A stretch of DNA of 64,000 nucleotides from JAWKJY01 sp041393535 (GTDB lineage: Bacteria > Actinomycetota > Thermoleophilia > Gaiellales > Gaiellaceae): the NCBI GenBank assembly GCA_041393535.1, contig JAWKJY010000001.1, forward strand, positions 248,001 through 312,000, written 5' to 3'. The notes beneath the pieces were generated by a model. It was not told where the DNA came from and ran no database searches. It saw nothing but the letters and a program-made list of their open reading frames with translations. Shown piece after piece: positions 17,498 to 27,928 of this stretch (position 1 is the stretch's first letter; each line of letters opens with the position of its first letter). Position numbers and translations under genes: made by a program.

Positions 17498-17923
17498 GTG
17501 CGGATCGTGCACGTCTCGGTCGGCCAGGGCCCCGGCTCCGGCGGCCCCGGCTTCTGGAGCCGAGCGGCCTTCTCCTGGCTGTCGAACGTCGTCGCGCTCT
17601 TCGTCGCGTCGGCCCTGCCGGGCGTCTCGTTCGGCGGCGAGTTCTGGGTGCTCCTCGCCGCCGCCGCCGTGCTGGCGGCGCTGAACCTGCTGCTCCGGCC
17701 GCTCGCGCTCCTGCTCGCCCTGCCCCTGATCGTGCTGACCCTCGGCCTCGGGCTGCTGCTCGTCAGCGGGCTGATGCTCTGGCTCGTCGACCGGATCGTC
17801 GGCCCGTTCGAGGTCGGCGGCTTCTGGTCGGTCGTCGGCGCGGCCGCGATCGTGGCCGTCGTCAACACGGCTCTGGCCGCGCTCCTGCGGCCGGACCGGC
17901 CGCGCCGGGACGAGCGGGCGTGA
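17498..17923 (+). CDS. phage-holin-4-2/YvlD-like small membrane protein
   Basis: This 141-residue protein has four hydrophobic segments and the family features of the 'phage holin family' (Phage_holin_4_2, YvlD-like): GVSFGGEFWVLLAAAAVLAALN, LLRPLALLLALPLIVLTLGL and a final segment with AAIVAVVNTALAALL. Despite the name the family is chromosomal and its function is unknown. It overlaps the next small gene by four bases (GTGA). Confidence 0.75.
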   Translation: MRIVHVSVGQGPGSGGPGFWSRAAFSWLSNVVALFVASALPGVSFGGEFWVLLAAAAVLAALNLLLRPLALLLALPLIVLTLGLGLLLVSGLMLWLVDRIVGPFEVGGFWSVVGAAAIVAVVNTALAALLRPDRPRRDERA

Positions 17924-18063
17924 GCGGCGAGCCCTCCCGGCTGGCGCGCTGGCTCGAGCGGATCGCCCTCGGCGCGGTGATGACGCTCCTCGCCTGGGTG
18001 CTCGACCGGCGCCTGCGTCGTGCGCTGCGCGGCCGGCCCCGGCGGCCGTCCGGCCGGGCCTAG
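17920..18063 (+). CDS. 47-residue basic membrane-associated protein
   Basis: A GTG start overlaps the previous stop, and the frame encodes MSGEPSRLARWLERIALGAV and onwards: one short amphipathic or membrane segment and an arginine-rich C-terminus. The tight overlap argues for co-translation with the holin-like protein. No homologue is recognised. Its TAG lies inside a CTAG that also gives the stop of the convergent AarF gene. Confidence 0.5.
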   Translation: MSGEPSRLARWLERIALGAVMTLLAWVLDRRLRRALRGRPRRPSGRA

Positions 18064-19651
18064 CGCGGCGGCCGGCGGGCGAGGTCGGCGACGAGCCAGA
18101 GGCCCATCAGCCCCCCGATCACCCCGAGCAGGACGGAGACCCAGCCAGGCGCCTGGGACGAGCTCGCCGTGATCGCGGTCCCGAGCAACGCGCCGCCGGA
18201 GCCCAGCCCGAGCGAGACCCGCCGGCCCGCGCGGCCGATCGCCCGCTCGAGCGAGTCCGTCCCGCGCAGGTCGACCTGCAGGCGCTGGCCCGGCCGGGCG
18301 CCGGTGACGCGCTCGAGCGACTCGATCGCCCGCGTGGCCCGCACGCGCGCCTTCTGGGCCTCGTAGAAGAGCCGTTCGGGCCCGAGCGCGCCGAGCGCGC
18401 GGCGCCGCACGCCGGCGAGCAGGAACCGGCTCGCGACCTCGAACGGGTCGAGCGACGGGTCGAGCTCGGCGGTCGCGAGCTGCATCTGCGCGATCGCCTT
18501 GCCCGTCAGCGCGAGCGAGGCCGGGAGGCGGAGGTCGTGGCGGATGCCGATCTCGGTCAGCTGCTGGAGCACCGGGCCGAGCTCGAGCTCCTCGAGCGCC
18601 CGGTCGCGCAGGCCCTCGACGAGCCGCGCGAGGTCGTTGCGCAGCGCCTCGACGTCGAGCCCGGGCCGCGCCCCCTCGCTCGCGAGCGACAGGACGACGT
18701 CGGTGAGGAAGCCCGCGTCCGCCTGCCAGAAGGCGAGCAGGAGCAGGGTCAGCTGCTCGCGCACGCTCGGCTCGACCTCGCCGACCATCCCCAGGTCGAG
18801 GAAGACGATGCGCCCGTCCGCCCAGAGCATGTTCCCGGGTGCGGGTCGGCGTGGAAGAAGCCGTCCTCGAGGATCTGCCGGTAGTAGGACTCGAGCAGCT
18901 GGCGGGCGGCGTCCCGCCGGCCGTCGCCGGCCGGGGCCTCGCGGATCGGGACGCCGTCGACGAGCTCCATCACGAGTAGCCGCGCGCTCGTCAGCCCGTG
19001 GTGGATCCGCGGGACGCCCAGTAGCGGGTAGCCGGCGATCGCCTCCGGGAGCCGGTCGGCGTTCGCCGCCTCGAGGCGGAAGTCGAGCTCGCGCCGGAGC
19101 GACGAGGCGAGGTGGTCGACGATCGCGGGCACGTCGACGATCCGGCGGAGCACCGAGCCGGCCGGGATCCGCGCCGCGAACGCCTCGAGCAGCCCCAGGT
19201 CGCGCAGCACGTCGTCCGCGGCGGTCGCGCGCTGCACCTTGACGACGACCCGCTCGCCGCCCTCGAGCGTCGCGCGGTGCACCTGCCCGATCGTCCCGGC
19301 GGCGAGCGGCGTCGGCTCGATCGACTCGAAGACGTCCTCCCAGGGCACGCCGAGCGCGCGCTCCATCACCGCCACGACCTCGGCCTCCTGCATCGGCGGG
19401 ACGCGGTCCTGCAGCTGCTCGAGCTCGACGACGTAGGCGACGGGGAGCAGGTCGGCCCGGGTCGAGGCGATCTGGCCGAGCTTCGCGAAGGTCGGCCCGA
19501 GCTCCTCGAGCGCGGCCCGGAGCCGACGGGCGCGGGTCGCGTCGGAGGCGTCCTCGCTCCTCGCCTCGCGCAGGTGGCGGGCGAGCACGCGCCCGATCTC
19601 GGCCGCGCGCCCGAGCAGCCGGCCCTCGACCGCCGTCTCGCCGCGGGCCAC
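18060..19651 (-). CDS. AarF/UbiB-family atypical kinase, one frameshift
   Basis: The protein (about 530 residues when joined) has the ABC1/UbiB signature: LGPTFAKLGQIASTRADLLP, the Ala-rich loop PLAAGTIGQVHRA, the ATP lysine in VVVKVQR, and the catalytic FFHADPHPGN followed by VFLDLGMVGE. Two hydrophobic segments lie at the C-terminus. The family is membrane-associated and is linked to isoprenoid-quinone or lipid metabolism. The frame breaks at 18834-18836, where CCC should be CCCC, exactly inside the catalytic HPGN motif. Its stop lies six bases from the universal stress gene on the other side (start GTG 19651). The break is most likely a base-call error. Confidence 0.82.
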
Positions 19652-19656
19652 CGGGC

Positions 19657-20100
19657 TCAGCGCCTCCGCAGGAGGCCGCGTCGCTCCGGCTCGGGCGGCG
19701 CGGCGGTGTTCACGATCACGACCGTGCAGCGGGCGTTGTGCGAGACGCGGTTCGGGACGTTCCCGAGCAGGAACTCCTTCCGGTCGCTCATGCCGACGTT
19801 CCCGACGACGAGGACGTCGATCCCCAGCCGCTCGGTCGCCGCGACGATCGCGTCGGCCGGCGCATCGTGGACGACGAGGGACGCGCGCCCACGCTCGCCC
19901 GCGAGGGCCGCGGCGTGCCGCTCGAGCTCGGCGCCGGCGACGCGCGCCCGCGCAGCGTCCCCCGGCGGGAGCACCTGGAGCACGTGCAGCTCGGCGTCGT
20001 AGCGCGACGCCATCTCCGCCGCCCAGGCGACCGCCCGCTCGGCGCTCTCCGACCGGTCGGTCGCGACGAGGATCCGGCGAACGTCCTGCACGGCGCCCAT
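19657..20100 (-). CDS. universal stress protein (UspA family)
   Basis: The 147-residue protein has the UspA alpha/beta fold: RRILVATDRSESAERAVAWA at the N-terminus, AELHVLQVLPPG, and the ATP-binding pattern G-x2-G-x9-G (GNVGMSDRKEFLLGNV). The last glycine is followed by Asn rather than Ser/Thr, so ATP binding is likely but not certain. I choose ATG 20100 because CAGAAT lies exactly six bases upstream; an ATG 18 bases earlier would contain that hexamer. It is probably transcribed with the AarF gene five bases downstream. Confidence 0.82.
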   Translation of the reverse strand: MGAVQDVRRILVATDRSESAERAVAWAAEMASRYDAELHVLQVLPPGDAARARVAGAELERHAAALAGERGRASLVVHDAPADAIVAATERLGIDVLVVGNVGMSDRKEFLLGNVPNRVSHNARCTVVIVNTAAPPEPERRGLLRRR

Positions 20101-20106
20101 CGCGGG

Positions 20107-20112
20107 ATTCTG
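20107..20112 (-). promoter_or_regulatory. -10 hexamer CAGAAT for universal stress gene
   Basis: On the minus strand CAGAAT is followed by CCCGCG and ATG, the same six-base spacing seen at plus-strand genes, so this layout is not a strand-specific accident. Confidence 0.4.
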
Positions 20113-20177
20113 CCGCACCCGACCGCCGGGCGCGGGCGCGCCCCCGGGCGGTGCTCGCGCAGCGCGCCGCGGACAGG

Positions 20178-20221
20178 TATGCTCCCGTGCGCTGCAGGTG
20201 AGCGAGGCTCCCGCACGGGAG
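20178..20221 (+). other. -10-like hexamer and stem-loop upstream of tRNA-Met
   Basis: TATGCT (20178-20183) overlaps the start of a perfect 9-bp inverted repeat (CTCCCGTGC at 20182-20190, GCACGGGAG at 20213-20221) with a 22-base loop. It could be a short leader RNA, an operator or the upstream part of the tRNA promoter region. No coding sequence is evident. Confidence 0.3.
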
Positions 20222-20245
20222 TCGCTGTCGTGCTGCGGGCCTTGC

Positions 20246-20251
20246 TAGACT
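20246..20251 (+). promoter_or_regulatory. -10 hexamer TAGACT for tRNA-Met/rpmG
   Basis: TAGACT ends 11 bases before the tRNA, which fits a transcript starting about four or five bases upstream of the mature 5' end. No good -35 is visible. Confidence 0.4.
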
Positions 20252-20262
20252 GGGCGCGCCGA

Positions 20263-20336
20263 GGCGGCGTAGCTCAGTTGGTTAGAGCAGCGGAATCATA
20301 ATCCGCGTGTCGCAGGTTCGAGTCCTGCCGCCGCTA
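20263..20336 (+). tRNA. tRNA-Met (anticodon CAT)
   Basis: A full cloverleaf folds by eye: acceptor GGCGGCG against CGCCGCT (pair 1-72 is G-U), TA at positions 8-9, D arm with GCTC and AGTTGGTTAGA, anticodon stem GCGGA/TCCGC with loop ATCATAA, and T arm GCAGG-TTCGAGT-CCTGC. The anticodon is CAT. The paired first acceptor position and overall sequence suit an elongator tRNA-Met, although a tRNA-Ile read through lysidine cannot be excluded from sequence alone. CCA is not encoded. The gene lies just upstream of rpmG-secE-nusG, an arrangement common in actinobacteria. Confidence 0.93.
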
Positions 20337-20359
20337 TCCCCACTCACGAGACGTAGACA

Positions 20360-20527
20360 ATGGCAAAGAAGACAGGCGTCAGGGTAGGCATCACGCTCGC
20401 GTGCACCGACTGCAAGCGGCGGAACTACCAGACCATGAAGTCGAAGCGGAACACGCCCGACCGGATGGAGCTGCAGAAGTACTGCCGCTGGTGCGGCGCG
20501 CACACGCTCCATCGCGAGACGCGCTGA
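20360..20527 (+). CDS. rpmG: 50S ribosomal protein L33 (bL33, zinc form)
   Basis: The 55-residue protein MAKKTGVRVGITLACTDCKR and onwards has the two zinc-ribbon CxxC pairs (CTDC and CRWC) of the C+ form of L33, and ends HTLHRETR. It lies between tRNA-Met and secE, six bases before the secE start. No Shine-Dalgarno is evident, so it may be translated from the processed end of the tRNA transcript. Confidence 0.93.
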   Translation: MAKKTGVRVGITLACTDCKRRNYQTMKSKRNTPDRMELQKYCRWCGAHTLHRETR

Positions 20528-20533
20528 GCTTCG

Positions 20534-20893
20534 ATGGCTCGGGATGTCCCGACCGGGCGCTCGAACGCCGAGCCCGCTCCGTCCTCCCGTGAGGGCGGGC
20601 GGGAGTCCGCTGCGGACCGGGCCCGCGAGCGTCGCGCGCGCACGGCGGCCGCTGCCGGCGGCGGCGGAGGCGAGCGCACGCCGCCCGGGGCCTCCCGCCT
20701 GCCCGGCGGAGGCCTCCGCCGGTTCGTGCACGAGTCGGTCGGCGAGCTCCGCAAGGTCGACTGGCCGACCCAGAAGCAGCTGCTCGCGGCGACGCTCGCG
20801 GTGATCATCGCCTGCGTCGTCGTCGGCGCGTTCCTGTTCGTCGCCGACGAGGCGTTCCGTCGCCTCGTGAAGGACGTCATCCTCGCCGGCTAG
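20534..20893 (+). CDS. secE: preprotein translocase subunit SecE
   Basis: The last 60 residues match SecE: an amphipathic FVHESVGELRKVDWPTQKQL and one membrane segment (about residues 83-104), ending VKDVILAG. Ahead of this lies a disordered Ala/Gly/Arg-rich segment of about 60 residues, longer than in most SecE. SecE clamps SecY in the membrane translocon. It precedes nusG, but the spacer between them is a run of G (see the repeat entry). Confidence 0.92.
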   Translation: MARDVPTGRSNAEPAPSSREGGRESAADRARERRARTAAAAGGGGGERTPPGASRLPGGGLRRFVHESVGELRKVDWPTQKQLLAATLAVIIACVVVGAFLFVADEAFRRLVKDVILAG

Positions 20894-20900
20894 GGCGCGC

Positions 20901-20958
20901 CCCGGGGGGGGGGGGGGGGGGGGCGGGGGCGGGGGGGGCGGCGGGGGGGGGGGGGCGG
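20901..20958 (+). repeat. poly-G tract between secE and nusG
   Basis: The spacer contains G runs of 20 (20904-20923), 5, 8 and 13 broken only by single C or CGGC. It is not coding and sits 21 bases before nusG. It is either a true G-tract able to form G-quadruplexes on the non-template strand or an artefact of sequencing or gap filling. The number of G should not be trusted. Confidence 0.9.
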
Positions 20959-20978
20959 CCCACAGAGCCGACACACGC

Positions 20979-21506
20979 ATGTTCCGCTGGTACGTCGTCA
21001 ACACGTATTCCGGGCACGAGAACAAGGTCAAGACCAATCTCGAGCACCGGATCGTCTCGATGGGGCAGCAGTCCCGCTTCCGGCGCGTCGTCGTGCCGAC
21101 GGAGCAGGTCGTCGAGACGAAGGACGGGCAGAAGGTCCAGACCGAGAAGCGCGTCCTGCCCGGCTACGTCCTCGTCAACATGGACATGACGGACGAGGCC
21201 TGGACGGTCGTCAAGAACACGCCCGGCGTCACCGGCTTCGTCGGTGCGTCGAACAAGCCCGTCCCGCTCTCGCAGCCCGAGATCGACCGCATCCTGCACA
21301 CCGCCACGACGGCGGAGCGCCCGCGCGCGGTCGCCCAGTTCGAGCTCGGCGAGTCCGTCAAGGTCACCTCCGGCCCGCTGTCGGACTTCGACGGCGAGAT
21401 CGTCGACGTGAACCCCGATCAGCAGAAGCTCAAGGTGCTCGTCAACATCTTCGAGCGCCAGGTCCCGGTCGAGCTCAGCTTCGACCAGGTCAAGAAGATC
21501 GACTAA
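20979..21506 (+). CDS. nusG: transcription termination/antitermination protein NusG
   Basis: The 175-residue protein has the NGN domain (WYVVNTYSGHENKVKTNLEHRI, LPGYVLVNMDMTDEAW, NTPGVTGFVG) and a C-terminal KOW domain (ESVKVTSGPLSDFDGEIVDV). It binds the RNA polymerase clamp and couples it to Rho or the ribosome. It lacks the long acidic N-terminal extension found in many actinobacterial NusG. It is followed after 26 bases by rplK. Confidence 0.97.
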   Translation: MFRWYVVNTYSGHENKVKTNLEHRIVSMGQQSRFRRVVVPTEQVVETKDGQKVQTEKRVLPGYVLVNMDMTDEAWTVVKNTPGVTGFVGASNKPVPLSQPEIDRILHTATTAERPRAVAQFELGESVKVTSGPLSDFDGEIVDVNPDQQKLKVLVNIFERQVPVELSFDQVKKID

Positions 21507-21532
21507 AGCGCCCGAGGAGCACCGAACAGATC

Positions 21533-21958
21533 ATGGCCAAGAAGGTCACCACCGTCATCAAGCTGCAGATCCCGGGCGGACAGGCGAACCCCGCGCCGCC
21601 GGTCGGCCCCGCGCTGGGCCAGCACGGCGTGAACATCATGGAGTTCTGCAAGGCGTTCAACGCCCAGACCGCCGATCAGAACGGCCGCATCACCCCGGTC
21701 GAGATCACGGTCTTCGAGGACCGCTCGTTCACGTTCATCACGAAGACGCCGCCGGCGGCCGTCCTGATCAAGGAGGCCCTGGGGATCGCGTCCGGCTCGG
21801 CCGAGCCGAACCGGAACAAGGTCGGGCGACTGACCCAGGCGCAGCTGCGGCAGATCGCCGAGACGAAGATCGTCGACCTCAACGCCCGCGACGTGGACGC
21901 GGCGATGGCCGTCATCGCCGGCACCGCGCGCTCGATGGGCGTCGAGGTGGAGCAGTAG
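21533..21958 (+). CDS. rplK: 50S ribosomal protein L11 (uL11)
   Basis: The 141-residue protein carries the proline-rich N-terminal motif LQIPGGQANPAPPVGPALGQ and the 23S GTPase-centre-binding C-terminal domain ending GTARSMGVEVEQ. The N-terminal domain contacts elongation factors and is the thiostrepton site. It is the first gene of the rplKAJL series, 20 bases before rplA. Confidence 0.98.
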   Translation: MAKKVTTVIKLQIPGGQANPAPPVGPALGQHGVNIMEFCKAFNAQTADQNGRITPVEITVFEDRSFTFITKTPPAAVLIKEALGIASGSAEPNRNKVGRLTQAQLRQIAETKIVDLNARDVDAAMAVIAGTARSMGVEVEQ

Positions 21959-21978
21959 GGGCAGAGGGAGCGAGAGCG

Positions 21979-22710
21979 ATGGCCAAGCACAGCAAGCGCT
22001 ACAGCACCGAGCGCGCGAAGATCGACCGCGAGCGCCTCTACGCGCCGCTCGAGGCGATCGCCGTCCTCAAGGAGGGCGCCGGCGCGAAGTTCGACGAGAC
22101 GGTCGAGGCGCACTTCAACCTCGGGCTGAACGTCCGCCATGCCGATCAGCAGCTGCGCGGCACGCTGATGCTGCCGCACGGCACCGGCCGCGAGATGCGC
22201 GTCGCCGTCTTCGCCGAGGGCGAGAAGGCGCGCGAGGCCGAGGAGGCGGGCGCGGACGTCGTCGGCGCCGCCGACCTGGCGACCCGCATCGAGCAGGGCT
22301 TCGACGACTTCGACGTCGCGATCGCGACGCCCGACATGATGGGCGTCGTGGGCCGCCTGGGCCGCATCCTCGGCCCGCGGGGCAAGATGCCGAACCCGAA
22401 GACGGGCACCGTCACCTTCGACATCGCGAAGGCCGTCGGCGACTCGAAGGGCGGCAAGGTCGAGTACCGCACCGACCGCGGTGCGAACGTCCACCTGCCG
22501 CTCGGCAAGAAGAGCTTCGAGCCGCGCCAGCTGCTCGAGAACTACGCGGCGATCGTGGACGAGATCGTCCGGGCGAAGCCCGCGGCCGCCAAGGGCCGCT
22601 ACGTCCGCACGATCACGATGACGACGACGATGGGGCCGGGGATCAAGGTCGATCCCGCGAAGCTCCGCAACCTGCTGGACGAGGCGGAGGAGGCGGTCGC
22701 GGCCGCCTAG
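21979..22710 (+). CDS. rplA: 50S ribosomal protein L1 (uL1)
   Basis: The 243-residue protein has the uL1 signatures KFDETVEAHFNLGLNVRHAD and GRLGRILGPRGKMPNPKTGTV. It forms the mobile L1 stalk on 23S rRNA. A ribosome-binding site GGGAG precedes the ATG. It is followed by a 144-base spacer holding the L10 leader. Confidence 0.98.
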   Translation: MAKHSKRYSTERAKIDRERLYAPLEAIAVLKEGAGAKFDETVEAHFNLGLNVRHADQQLRGTLMLPHGTGREMRVAVFAEGEKAREAEEAGADVVGAADLATRIEQGFDDFDVAIATPDMMGVVGRLGRILGPRGKMPNPKTGTVTFDIAKAVGDSKGGKVEYRTDRGANVHLPLGKKSFEPRQLLENYAAIVDEIVRAKPAAAKGRYVRTITMTTTMGPGIKVDPAKLRNLLDEAEEAVAAA

Positions 22711-22723
22711 CCGCCCGCCACAT

Positions 22724-22808
22724 CTGCTGTCGCCCGAGACAGCCGGCGGTCCGAGAGGACGGAAGACCGGCCGAGGCGGCGCTCGTCGGAGGCTCCCTGA
22801 GCATCCCG
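22724..22808 (+). ncRNA. ribosomal protein L10 leader
   Basis: Between rplA and rplJ the RNA contains paired segments around GAGACAGCCGGCGGTCC and GACCGGCCGAGG with internal purine-rich bulges, at the position where L10 leaders bind the L10-(L12)n complex and repress rplJL. The assignment rests on position and gross pairing; I could not run a covariance model. Confidence 0.55.
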
Positions 22809-22809
22809 T

Positions 22810-22831
22810 CCGGGCCCGCCTGCGGGCCCGG
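22810..22831 (+). terminator. GC hairpin at end of L10 leader (possible attenuator)
   Basis: CCGGGCCCGC and GCGGGCCCGG form a perfect 10-bp stem with a two-base CT loop, followed by TCCGTTTCC. The T run is weak. It sits between the L10 leader and rplJ, where it could act as an attenuator or hide the ribosome-binding site. Confidence 0.5.
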
Positions 22832-22854
22832 TCCGTTTCCGAGAGAGGTACGGG

Positions 22855-23622
22855 ATGCTGAAGGAGAAGAAGGAGAAGGTCGTTACCGATCTGGCCGCGC
22901 GGCTCGGGTCGGCGACGACGCTGCTCGTCGCGGACTACCGAGGGCTGACGATGCCCGAGATCGACGCCCTGCGCGACGAGCTCGTCAAGCACGGCGCCCG
23001 CTTCACGGTCTGCAAGAACACGCTGACGCGGCGCGCGGCCGCCGAGGCCGGCGTCGACGCGCTCGACGAGTTCCTCACGGGGCCGACGGCGATCGCGTTC
23101 ATCACGGACGGCGACATGGTCGCGGTCGCGAAGGCGCTGAACGAGGCCGCCCGCACGACGCGCAAGCTGACGCTCAAGGGCGGCGTGCTGAACGGCCGCC
23201 CGATCGACGGCGAGGCGGTCAAGGACCTCGCGACGCTGCCGCCCGTCGACGTCCTCCGCGGCCAGGTGCTCGGCGCGATCGTCGCGCCGCTCACCTCCCT
23301 GCTCGGCCTCGTGAGCGCGCCGGTCACCGACCTCGTCGGCCTGATCGACGCGCGGATCGAGCAGCTGGAGCAGGCCGGCGCCGGCGGCGCCGGCCTGGCC
23401 CCGGCCGCCGAGGAGCCCGCCGCGCCGGCGGAGGAGGTCGCGGCCGCCGACGAGCCGGCGGCCGAGGCGCCCGCCGAGGACGAGCCCGAGGCGAGCGCCG
23501 AGGCCGAGGCCCCGGCAGCCGAGGAGCCCGCAGCCGAGGAGCCGGCTGCGGAGGCCGAGGCGCCCACCGCACCCGAGAACGACGAGTCTGCCGGCGAGCC
23601 GGCCGACGAGCCCACGCAGTAG
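22855..23622 (+). CDS. rplJ: 50S ribosomal protein L10 (uL10) with acidic C-terminal extension
   Basis: The first 175 residues are a normal uL10 (TTLLVADYRGLTMPEIDALR, VCKNTLTRRAA) with the C-terminal helix that binds L7/L12 dimers. After about residue 180 an extension of about 75 residues follows, made almost only of Ala, Glu, Pro and Asp. The family is usually about 165-180 residues, so the protein at 255 is unusually long. An ATG at 22855 follows GAGAGAGG. It is translated upstream of rplL and is probably autoregulated through the leader. Confidence 0.95.
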   Translation: MLKEKKEKVVTDLAARLGSATTLLVADYRGLTMPEIDALRDELVKHGARFTVCKNTLTRRAAAEAGVDALDEFLTGPTAIAFITDGDMVAVAKALNEAARTTRKLTLKGGVLNGRPIDGEAVKDLATLPPVDVLRGQVLGAIVAPLTSLLGLVSAPVTDLVGLIDARIEQLEQAGAGGAGLAPAAEEPAAPAEEVAAADEPAAEAPAEDEPEASAEAEAPAAEEPAAEEPAAEAEAPTAPENDESAGEPADEPTQ

Positions 23623-23652
23623 CAACCGGAACAGGACCGGAGGAGTCACACG

Positions 23653-24036
23653 ATGAGCGCAGTCGACACCATCTTCGAGCAGCTGGGCAGCATGACCGTC
23701 CTCGAGCTGGTCGAGTTGAAGAAGAAGATCGAGGACGAGTGGGGCATCACCGCCGCCGCTCCCGTGGCCGTCGCGGCCGTCGCCGCGCCGGGCGCCGCCT
23801 CCGCCGACGGCGGGGCGGAGGAGAAGACCGACTTCGACGTCGTCCTCTCGGGCGCTGGCGACAAGAAGATCCAGGTGATCAAGGTGGTGCGCGCGATCAC
23901 GGGCCTCGGCCTCAAGGAGGCCAAGGACCTGGTCGACGGCGCACCGCAGTCGGTCAAGGCCGGCGTCGCGAAGGACGAGGCCGAGTCGATCAAGGCGCAG
24001 CTCGAGGAGGCCGGCGCCACCGTCGAGCTCAAGTAG
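23653..24036 (+). CDS. rplL: 50S ribosomal protein L7/L12 (bL12)
   Basis: The 127-residue protein has the N-terminal dimerisation part (VDTIFEQLGSMTVLELVELK), an Ala/Val-rich hinge, and the C-terminal factor-binding domain (EKTDFDVVLSGAGDKKIQVIKVVR, GLGLKEAKDLVDGAP). It forms the stalk that recruits translational GTPases. GGAGG lies ahead of the ATG. A strong terminator hairpin follows at 24085. Confidence 0.98.
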   Translation: MSAVDTIFEQLGSMTVLELVELKKKIEDEWGITAAAPVAVAAVAAPGAASADGGAEEKTDFDVVLSGAGDKKIQVIKVVRAITGLGLKEAKDLVDGAPQSVKAGVAKDEAESIKAQLEEAGATVELK

Positions 24037-24084
24037 GACGTGGGACGCAGGCGCCCCCGCGCGCCGCGTTCCCGGAGCATGTCC

Positions 24085-24118
24085 CTCGGGGCGGGCCGGG
24101 TCACCGGTCCGCCCCGAG
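24085..24118 (+). terminator. Rho-independent terminator after rplL
   Basis: CTCGGGGCGGGCCGG (24085-24099) pairs with CCGGTCCGCCCCGAG (24104-24118), 15 bp with one G-U and a GTCA loop. Only TT and an A/T-poor tail follow, so it may be partial, allowing some read-through into rpoB. Confidence 0.65.
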
Positions 24119-24127
24119 TTATCCACA
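24119..24127 (+). promoter_or_regulatory. perfect DnaA box TTATCCACA upstream of rpoB
   Basis: TTATCCACA is identical to the strong E. coli DnaA box. It lies directly between the rplL terminator and the rpoB promoter, five bases before the -35-like element. In DNA this GC-rich the AT-rich 9-mer is not expected often by chance, but a single box is not proof of DnaA regulation. Confidence 0.4.
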
Positions 24128-24131
24128 GCCC

Positions 24132-24160
24132 TGGAAAACGCCGCGCGGAGTCCCTATAGT
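24132..24160 (+). promoter_or_regulatory. promoter upstream of rpoB (P1)
   Basis: TGGAAA at 24132-24137 and TATAGT at 24155-24160 are separated by 17 bases, a good sigma-70-type layout. It would give a leader of about 140 bases before rpoB. Confidence 0.55.
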
Positions 24161-24199
24161 GCGCGGAGACACCGAGCGCTCTCCGCGCTCCGCGTCGCG

Positions 24200-24229
24200 T
24201 TGCGCGCCGACGTCGACCTTTGCTACTCT
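24200..24229 (+). promoter_or_regulatory. promoter upstream of rpoB (P2)
   Basis: TTGCGC at 24200-24205 and TACTCT at 24224-24229 are 18 bases apart, giving a leader of about 70 bases before the rpoB GTG. Confidence 0.55.
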
Positions 24230-24307
24230 TGCTGGTCGCGTCGCCGTTTTGCGTTCAACGCACGCCTCATCGTCGGTACGACCATGCCCTGAGGGAGGTC
24301 TCTTTAC

Positions 24308-27924
<3,617 letters not shown>

Positions 27925-27928
<4 letters not shown>

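Noticed and set aside
17498..17923. Holin-like gene as a sign of a prophage
   Set aside because: The family is mostly chromosomal; no other phage gene, integrase or attachment site is present.
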